DNA of 18,760 bases, taken from NCBI GenBank assembly GCA_964606085.1, contig CAZSFD010000096.1:1-18760 (forward strand), given 5' to 3'. Both the position numbers and the translations under genes were made by a program. The notes beneath the pieces were generated by a model, which ran no database searches, was not told the origin of the DNA, and saw nothing but the letters and a program-made list of their open reading frames with translations. This document shows, one piece after another, positions 14,209-18,760 of this stretch. Positions within the stretch are counted from its first letter, which is position 1, and each line of letters starts with the position of its first letter. Origin of the DNA: CAIQJJ01 sp964606085 (GTDB lineage Bacteria > Chloroflexota > Anaerolineae > Anaerolineales > UBA4823).

Positions 14209-14379
14209 AGAGACATCTGTCAACGGGTTACCGAAATTTCCCCAGCGCGATACATATCTAATATACGGGTATAAATTTAGAATTTCCCACAATGCACCGC
14301 GGCAGGATCAGAAGCCTCCTCAATGATCTGAAATAAATTCAGGCGAATTTCCACTGAGAGTTCTCGACTTGCATTTATC
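14209..14379. other. Intergenic stretch between the IS remnant and the candidate small-RNA locus
   Basis: This AT-richer stretch has short frames only and no recognised motif. It may be the original flank of the insertion sequence. Confidence 0.4.
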
Positions 14380-14408
14380 GTGACGCGATGAACTAACGTA
14401 TTTACAAT
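14380..14408 (+). promoter_or_regulatory. Candidate sigma-70-type promoter GTGACG-N17-TACAAT
   Basis: GTGACG (14380-14385) matches TTGACA at four positions and TACAAT (14403-14408) matches TATAAT at five, with an ideal 17-base spacer. Transcription would start near 14415 and meet the terminator at 14433-14467, giving a transcript of roughly 50 nt. No gene fits in between. Confidence 0.3.
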
Positions 14409-14432
14409 CCGTTTTTTGATTGAAAATTTCGT

Positions 14433-14467
14433 GCTGCTCCTCATCTGTTTGGGGAGCAGCGTTTTTT
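14433..14467 (+). terminator. Intrinsic terminator in the gene-free region
   Basis: GCTGCTCC (14433-14440) pairs with GGAGCAGC (14453-14460) over a 12-base loop and is followed by GTTTTTT. It is a good plus-strand terminator with no intact gene before it. It belongs either to a lost gene or to a small RNA started near 14415. Confidence 0.7.
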
Positions 14468-14539
14468 AATTCTTCAACCCCGGCTTGTAAATCAACCAGC
14501 TATTCATTGACTTTGGATTCCCAATCATCCAAGTGGTTG

Positions 14540-14548
14540 ATATGAATT
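14540..14548 (+). repeat. Left copy of the 9-bp target-site duplication ATATGAATT
   Basis: It abuts the left terminal repeat of the MITE and is identical to 14730-14738. The following G also matches (10 identical bases), but that base is the first of the element. Confidence 0.75.
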
Positions 14549-14729
14549 GGGAGCATTTCATTTGAGTTGGGGCTGTCATTCCGAGCCGTTCTTTGGCGAG
14601 GAATCCCTGGATCAATTGCCGATTTGTGCCGAATCAGGTAAGAAAAGGGATGCGTTATAGGGATTCCTCGTCGCAAAGAACGCTCCTCGGAATGACACAG
14701 CGAACTCTCAACTCAAATGAAACGCTCCC
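14549..14729. mobile_element. MITE-like non-coding element with long terminal inverted repeats and 9-bp target duplication
   Basis: The left arm (14549-14608) and right arm (14659-14729) are imperfect inverted copies. Both begin at the outside with GGGAGC and share TTTCATTTGAGTT, TGTCATTCCGAG, GTTCTTTG and GAGGAATCCCT. The right arm has about 11 extra bases. The core (14609-14658) has no gene. Directly outside, ATATGAATT occurs on both sides (14540-14548 and 14730-14738), a perfect 9-bp target-site duplication. The element is too short to encode a transposase, so it was moved by one supplied in trans. Confidence 0.8.
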
Positions 14730-14738
14730 ATATGAATT
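14730..14738 (+). repeat. Right copy of the 9-bp target-site duplication ATATGAATT
   Basis: It abuts the right terminal repeat of the MITE and is identical to 14540-14548. Confidence 0.75.
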
Positions 14739-14739
14739 G

Positions 14740-14982
14740 CCTGTCCCGATTGTGTCTCGTATTATTCGTTGGGGTAATCGAGATTGGAAAAGCTCGGTTT
14801 TTGGGCCGTTTTCTCCACCCTGGCCACGATGATTCCTGGGTTGGGTTATCTTCGTCGCAGCCAGAAGGCCTGAGCGATTCGATGGCTTCACGCAGCAGCT
14901 TGTTCAGGGCTGTTAGCGGCATCCACGCGAGAATCCAATCCCAAGATAGCCCTGGCCAGTGCGGCCCGCCAGATGAACCGGC
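14740..14982. other. Unassigned region before the fucosidase promoter
   Basis: There is no convincing gene. The minus strand has a 107-codon open frame (14713-15036) without a known motif. A different minus frame gives an alanine-rich stretch (RAALARAILGLDSRVDAANS) that looks protein-like but ends quickly. It may be debris of a truncated gene. Confidence 0.3.
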
Positions 14983-14988
14983 TATAAT
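14983..14988 (+). promoter_or_regulatory. -10 element TATAAT of the fucosidase gene
   Basis: A perfect TATAAT lies 38 nt before the ATG at 15027. The predicted start near 14995 gives a leader of about 32 nt that holds a Shine-Dalgarno-like GGAGAGG (15013-15019). Unlike several other genes in the window, this one looks leadered. No good -35 hexamer was found. Confidence 0.5.
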
Positions 14989-15026
14989 CCAAGGATTATG
15001 AGAATCCCAAACGGAGAGGTTTCCCC

Positions 15027-17423
15027 ATGTCCACAATCTTCCCTTCTACCCCCAACACCCTCTGCTACGACCGCCCCGCCCGCTACTGGACCGAAGCCCT
15101 GCCGTTGGGCAACGGGCGCATCGGCGCGATGCTCTTCGGCGGCGCGCCGCAGGAACGCATCCAATTCAACGAAGAATCGCTTTGGTCGGGCTACCCGCGT
15201 GACCACAGTAATCCATACGCCCCTGCCTACCTGCCGCAAGTGCGCCAGGCCGTCTTCGCCGAAGCATACGACCAGGCTTCGCAACTGGCGCGCCAGATGC
15301 AAGGCCCCTTCACACAAAGCTACCTGCCCTGCGGCGACCTTCTCATCGAGTTCGACCACCCCGCCGCCGAGGGGAGCTACCGCCGCTGGCTCGATCTGGA
15401 TACAGCCGTCCACTTCACCGAGTACACGATCGGGACAACCCAATTCGTCCGCCAGGCCTTCCTCTCCGCCCCGGCCAATGTCCTCATCGTTCGGTTAACC
15501 TGCTCGCAGCCGGGCGGGTTAAATTTTCGCATCCATCTGGACAGCCCGCTGCAATCGCAAACGCAGGCCGCCGACGGCCAGCTTTTGCTCACGGGCAAAG
15601 CGCCGCAGCAAGATGACCCGCATTACCTGAACAAAGAGAACTCGGTGATCTACGGTGGCGAGGGGATGACCTTCGCCGCCCGCTTGGGGATCACCCTCCA
15701 GGGGGGAAACTGCACCCCGGAGGGGAATTCGCTCCGCGTGACCGCCGCCCGCGAGGCGCTGCTGATCCTGACGGCGGCCACCAGCTTCAACGGATTCGAC
15801 CACTCCCCCGTCACGCACGGCAAAGACCCCCTCGCCCTCACCGCCCAAACCCTGGCGGCCGCGCGGGCGCGTCCCTTCGAGGCCCTCTACGCCGAACACC
15901 TGGCCGAATACCAGCCCTTCTTCCGCCGCGTCTGCCTGGAACTCCCCCCGGCGGGCGGGCAAATCACCGGGCAAACCACCGAGCGCCGCATCGCCAGCTT
16001 CCAAAAAGACCGCGACCCGGCCCTGGTGGCCCTGCTGTTCCAGTATGGCCGTTATTTACTGATCGCCAGCTCGCGCCCGCACACCCTGCCCGCCAACCTG
16101 CAAGGCCTCTGGAACGATTTGCTTCAGCCACCGTGGAGCAGCAACTACACCATCAACATCAACACCCAGATGAACTACTGGCCCGCCGAAACCGCCAACC
16201 TGGCCGAATGCGCCACCGCCTTGTTCGATTTTTTGCAGGGTCTGAGCGCCAACGGGGCCAAAATCGCCCGTGTCAACTACGGGGCGCGCGGCTGGTGTTC
16301 GCACCACAACTCAGATGTGTGGCGCCAGGCCGCGCCGGTGGGCAATTACGGCCACGGCAACCCGCATTGGGCCAACTTCCCACTGTCGGGGGCGTGGCTG
16401 TGCAGTCATCTGTGGGAGCATTACGCCTTTGGCGGCGATTTGGATTTCCTGCGCCGCACCGCCTGGCCGCTGATGAAAGGCGCGGCTGAATTCTGCCTGG
16501 ATTGGCTGGTGGAGGGGGCCGATGGCTATCTCGTCACCTGCCCGGCCACCTCCGCTGAAAACCTCTTCATCGCCGAGAACGGCATCACTTCCGACGTCAG
16601 CCAGGCCACCACCTTCGATATGGCCATCATCCGCCAGCTTTTCAATGACTGCATTGCCGCTGCCGCAACCCTGGATGCTGACGCGGAGTTTGCCGCTCAA
16701 CTCAGGGCCGCCCGCGACCGCCTGTACCCCTTCAAAATCGGGAAGAAAGGTGATTTGCAAGAGTGGTTCAAAGATTGGGAGTCCCCCGACCCGCACCACC
16801 GCCACTTCTCGCACCTGATGGGCCTGCACCCCTTCAGCCTGATCACCGAAAGCGCTACGCCAGAGCTGTTCGCGGCCTGCAAGCGCTCGCTCGACCTGCG
16901 CGGCGATGAAAGCACGGGCTGGTCTATGGGTTGGAAGGTGAACTGCTGGGCGCGCCTGAAAGATGGCGACCGCGCCTTGAAGATTCTCACCGACCTGTTC
17001 ACGCCCATTGACCCGGCGGAGTTCAACTACAGCCGCGGCGGTCTCTATCCCAATTTGTTCGACGCCCACCCGCCCTTCCAAATTGACGGCAACTTCGGCG
17101 CGACGGCGGGGGTCATCGAGATGCTGCTGCAAAGCCACGAGGGCTTCCTCAACCTGCTTCCGGCGCTGCCCTCGGCCTGGCCGCAAGGCCGCGTGACGGG
17201 GCTGCGCGCCCGCGGCGGCTTCGAGGTGGATTTGGCCTGGCAAGACGGCAAACTTACTGATGCCATGATCTGCTCGAAGCTGGGCAAGCCCTGCCGCCTG
17301 ACCGCCAGCGGGGCTGTCGCCGTCACCTGCGAGGGGGTAAGCATCCCCACCCAGGCGGCTTCACCCCTCGCTGTCGAATTTACCACCCAGGCCGGGCGCG
17401 TCTATCACATCCGCCTGGCCTAG
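15027..17423 (+). CDS. GH95 family alpha-L-fucosidase, probably cytoplasmic
   Basis: The 798-residue enzyme spans the whole glycoside hydrolase family 95: an N-terminal beta domain (PLGNGRIGAMLFGG, FNEESLWSG), an (alpha/alpha)6 barrel (NLQGLWNDLLQPPWSSNYT, MNYWPAETANL) and a C-terminal domain. Residues matching the known site of bifidobacterial AfcA are Asn377 and Asn379 (TININTQMNYW), which activate water with Asp687 (FQIDGNFGA), and the likely general acid Glu511 (SAENLF). Such enzymes cleave terminal alpha-1,2-linked L-fucose, some alpha-galactosyl units, by inversion. There is no signal peptide, so it should act inside the cell on imported oligosaccharides. GGAGAGG at 15013-15019 supports the ATG. 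The next gene is a putative sugar sensor. The exact substrate cannot be set from sequence. Confidence 0.92.
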   Translation: MSTIFPSTPNTLCYDRPARYWTEALPLGNGRIGAMLFGGAPQERIQFNEESLWSGYPRDHSNPYAPAYLPQVRQAVFAEAYDQASQLARQMQGPFTQSYLPCGDLLIEFDHPAAEGSYRRWLDLDTAVHFTEYTIGTTQFVRQAFLSAPANVLIVRLTCSQPGGLNFRIHLDSPLQSQTQAADGQLLLTGKAPQQDDPHYLNKENSVIYGGEGMTFAARLGITLQGGNCTPEGNSLRVTAAREALLILTAATSFNGFDHSPVTHGKDPLALTAQTLAAARARPFEALYAEHLAEYQPFFRRVCLELPPAGGQITGQTTERRIASFQKDRDPALVALLFQYGRYLLIASSRPHTLPANLQGLWNDLLQPPWSSNYTININTQMNYWPAETANLAECATALFDFLQGLSANGAKIARVNYGARGWCSHHNSDVWRQAAPVGNYGHGNPHWANFPLSGAWLCSHLWEHYAFGGDLDFLRRTAWPLMKGAAEFCLDWLVEGADGYLVTCPATSAENLFIAENGITSDVSQATTFDMAIIRQLFNDCIAAAATLDADAEFAAQLRAARDRLYPFKIGKKGDLQEWFKDWESPDPHHRHFSHLMGLHPFSLITESATPELFAACKRSLDLRGDESTGWSMGWKVNCWARLKDGDRALKILTDLFTPIDPAEFNYSRGGLYPNLFDAHPPFQIDGNFGATAGVIEMLLQSHEGFLNLLPALPSAWPQGRVTGLRARGGFEVDLAWQDGKLTDAMICSKLGKPCRLTASGAVAVTCEGVSIPTQAASPLAVEFTTQAGRVYHIRLA

Positions 17424-17446
17424 ATGGCGCTGACGCTGACCGCCTG

Positions 17447-17476
17447 GTCCCCGCCAGGCCACACCCTGGCGGGGAC
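17447..17476 (+). terminator. GC-rich hairpin after the fucosidase gene, terminator without T-run
   Basis: GTCCCCGCCAGG (17447-17458) and CCTGGCGGGGAC (17465-17476) form a perfect 12-bp stem with a 6-base loop, 24 nt after the stop. No T-run follows, so it may be a U-less terminator, a pause site or a transcript-end stabiliser. Confidence 0.55.
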
Positions 17477-17512
17477 AGCGCAAATCTGGAAGAAACTCAC
17501 AAGACCATGCAG

Positions 17513-17518
17513 TAAAAT
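17513..17518 (+). promoter_or_regulatory. Probable -10 hexamer (TAAAAT) with leaderless spacing
   Basis: TAAAAT ends exactly 6 nt before the ATG at 17525, the same geometry as at 877 (minus), 1555 and 3963. The intervening AACAGG could be a weak Shine-Dalgarno sequence but is too close to the start. Confidence 0.45.
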
Positions 17519-17524
17519 AACAGG

Positions 17525-18760
17525 ATGAAAAGCCGCGACAGCCATCCACCCCAGCGCCAACCCTCACACGCCCATTTGCGCGTGGGGGTGCATGTGTTCC
17601 CCAGCGATCCCTATTGGGTGCAGATGCGCGCCGCAGTGCTGCGCAACCTGGCAAGCCTGGGGATGACGGTCGTCCCCATCGAAATTCTGGAAAATGACCC
17701 GGCGCTGGCCTCGTATAAGGTAGCGAACCTGGAACAAGAAATGCGTTTTGGCGATGAGGAGATTCGCGCCAAGAATATTGACGTGTTGATCAGCAACGAT
17801 GTCACCGACGCGGTGGCCTACCACCTGCTGGAAAGCGGCCTGCCGATCATTTACCTCGTCGAAACGCCTTTGCGCCACCCCAGGTTAATTTCGATTACCG
17901 GCTTATACGAGGCCGGGTGCCTGGCCGGTGAATTCACCGCCCAGGCATTGGGCGGGCAGGGGCAGGTTTTGTGTCTGGGGGGCTTGCTCGACCGCGGCGG
18001 CGACCGGGGGATCAGCCGCATTAACGGTTTCTACGATGCGCTCAGAGCCTTTCCTGCGATTTCGGTGGTTCATGCCCCCAGCTATTGGAAATACGAAGAT
18101 GCCTACGCAGCTATTGAAACGCGCCTGCGCCAGCGGCTGGAGCAGGGCGAAGATTTACCCAACGCCATCTTCGCACTCTCCGATTCGATGGCGCTGGCGG
18201 CGCGCGATGCTTTGCATTCCTTCGGAGGGCGGCCCGAAGAGGTGATCCTGGTGGGTGTCAATGGCGACCCATTGGCCCTGGCGGCCATTGCCAACGGGAG
18301 TATGACCGCCACCATCGAAACCTCGCCCGACGACGTGGGACGGCAGGCGGCTGAATTTGCCCTGCACATGGCGCAAGGGAAAACCCCCAGCCAAGAATTC
18401 AAAATGCACCCCAACCTGGTCACCCGCGCCAATGTCTTTGAGCGTGGCATGAACAAGTTGTATGAAATCGCCGAATTGCCCAATCTGCTGGTCGGCGTCA
18501 ACCGCCAGCGCGAGCAAGAGCGGCTCTTGCAGCTTGAGACCAGCATCGCCATCAACCGCCGGGTGGGGACGTTGTTAGACCCCTTGCAGCTTTCACAAGA
18601 GATCGCCGAATTGATTGCAGCCAATTATGGCTATGAAAAGGTGTTCCTATATTTGGTCTCGAACCGAGATCAACAGTTGATTCCCTATGGTTGCCAGGCC
18701 GGGGGAAGTGTACGACGCGAGGCGGCCATTCCCATCGAACAGGCAGGGCTGATCCGCGAT
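17525..18760 (+). CDS. Sugar-binding-protein-like/GAF sensor protein (partial, C-terminus off the right edge)
   Basis: The frame is open from ATG 17525 to the window edge (412 codons). Residues about 19-305 resemble a periplasmic sugar-binding/LacI-type effector domain: RVGVHVFPSDPYWVQMRAAV, DVLISNDVTDAVAYHLLESG, DLPNAIFALSDSMALAARDA, EEVILVGVNGDPLALAAIAN. Then a helical linker with VNRQREQERLLQLETSIAIN (about 325-345) leads into what looks like a GAF domain (LDPLQLSQEIAELIAANYGY, KVFLYLVSNRDQQLIPYGCQ). There is no signal peptide or membrane helix before the binding domain, so it should sense a cytoplasmic ligand. Similar architectures usually end in a histidine kinase, GGDEF or DNA-binding module; the output domain lies beyond the window. 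Its position after the GH95 gene suggests fucose or a fucoside as ligand, which is inference. Confidence 0.85.
   Translation, partial: MKSRDSHPPQRQPSHAHLRVGVHVFPSDPYWVQMRAAVLRNLASLGMTVVPIEILENDPALASYKVANLEQEMRFGDEEIRAKNIDVLISNDVTDAVAYHLLESGLPIIYLVETPLRHPRLISITGLYEAGCLAGEFTAQALGGQGQVLCLGGLLDRGGDRGISRINGFYDALRAFPAISVVHAPSYWKYEDAYAAIETRLRQRLEQGEDLPNAIFALSDSMALAARDALHSFGGRPEEVILVGVNGDPLALAAIANGSMTATIETSPDDVGRQAAEFALHMAQGKTPSQEFKMHPNLVTRANVFERGMNKLYEIAELPNLLVGVNRQREQERLLQLETSIAINRRVGTLLDPLQLSQEIAELIAANYGYEKVFLYLVSNRDQQLIPYGCQAGGSVRREAAIPIEQAGLIRD

Noticed and set aside
14713..15036. 107-codon minus-strand frame before the fucosidase gene
   Set aside because: No family motif; it overlaps the MITE right end and the fucosidase promoter and start.
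16311..17243. 310-codon minus-strand frame inside the fucosidase gene
   Set aside because: It is antisense to conserved GH95 sequence and has no recognisable domain.
1..18760. CRISPR array, tRNA or rRNA genes
   Set aside because: No regularly spaced direct repeats and no cloverleaf or rRNA-like sequence were seen on either strand.

Overview
The window looks like a chromosomal segment of a GC-rich, deep-branching, probably anaerobic bacterium. Chloroflexota (class Anaerolineae) is the best guess, from gene style: a BTAD-type regulator with an ATPase domain, a sugar-binding/GAF sensor fusion, a HEPN/MNT pair, and several start codons placed as if for leaderless transcription. No rRNA or tRNA is present, so taxonomy is inference.

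Layout. 1-877 (minus): N-terminal part of a BTAD/SARP-type regulator that runs off the left edge. 898-1242: decayed receiver-domain relic, divergent from it. 1555-5360: a sensing block made of a PhnD-like lipoprotein, a HisKA_3-type histidine kinase overlapping it by 4 bp, an MNT/HEPN toxin-antitoxin-type pair lodged inside the block, and a NarL-type response regulator, closed by a strong terminator (5429-5465). 5505-10729: ttrB-ttrC-ttrA, a membrane-anchored molybdopterin oxidoreductase of the tetrathionate reductase family. 10813-13454: fmdE-like gene, TauE/SafE anion exporter, broken moaA and intact mobA. 13455-14208: truncated IS5/IS903-like element abutting mobA. 14209-14990: gene-free, holding a terminator (possibly of a small RNA) and a 181-bp MITE with a 9-bp target duplication. 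15027-17423: GH95 alpha-L-fucosidase without a signal peptide. 17525-end: cytoplasmic periplasmic-binding-protein-like/GAF sensor running off the right edge.

How the genes fit. The order sensor, kinase, regulator, B, C, A is that of the ttrRSBCA locus. Here the PhnD-like domain that enterobacterial TtrS carries in its own chain appears as a separate lipoprotein. The inferred circuit is: the lipoprotein binds an oxyanion outside the cell, the kinase phosphorylates the LuxR-type regulator, and the regulator switches on ttrBCA. TtrA (Tat-exported, Mo ligand Cys277) would reduce tetrathionate or a related electron acceptor with electrons from quinol through TtrC and the four [4Fe-4S] clusters of TtrB. 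The TauE-type exporter could remove sulfur oxyanions, and mobA, the former moaA and possibly fmdE point to molybdenum-cofactor supply.

The most unusual points are the HEPN/MNT pair between kinase and regulator, the recurring -10/N6/ATG arrangement, the moaA carcass inside a molybdoenzyme neighbourhood, and the intact MITE.
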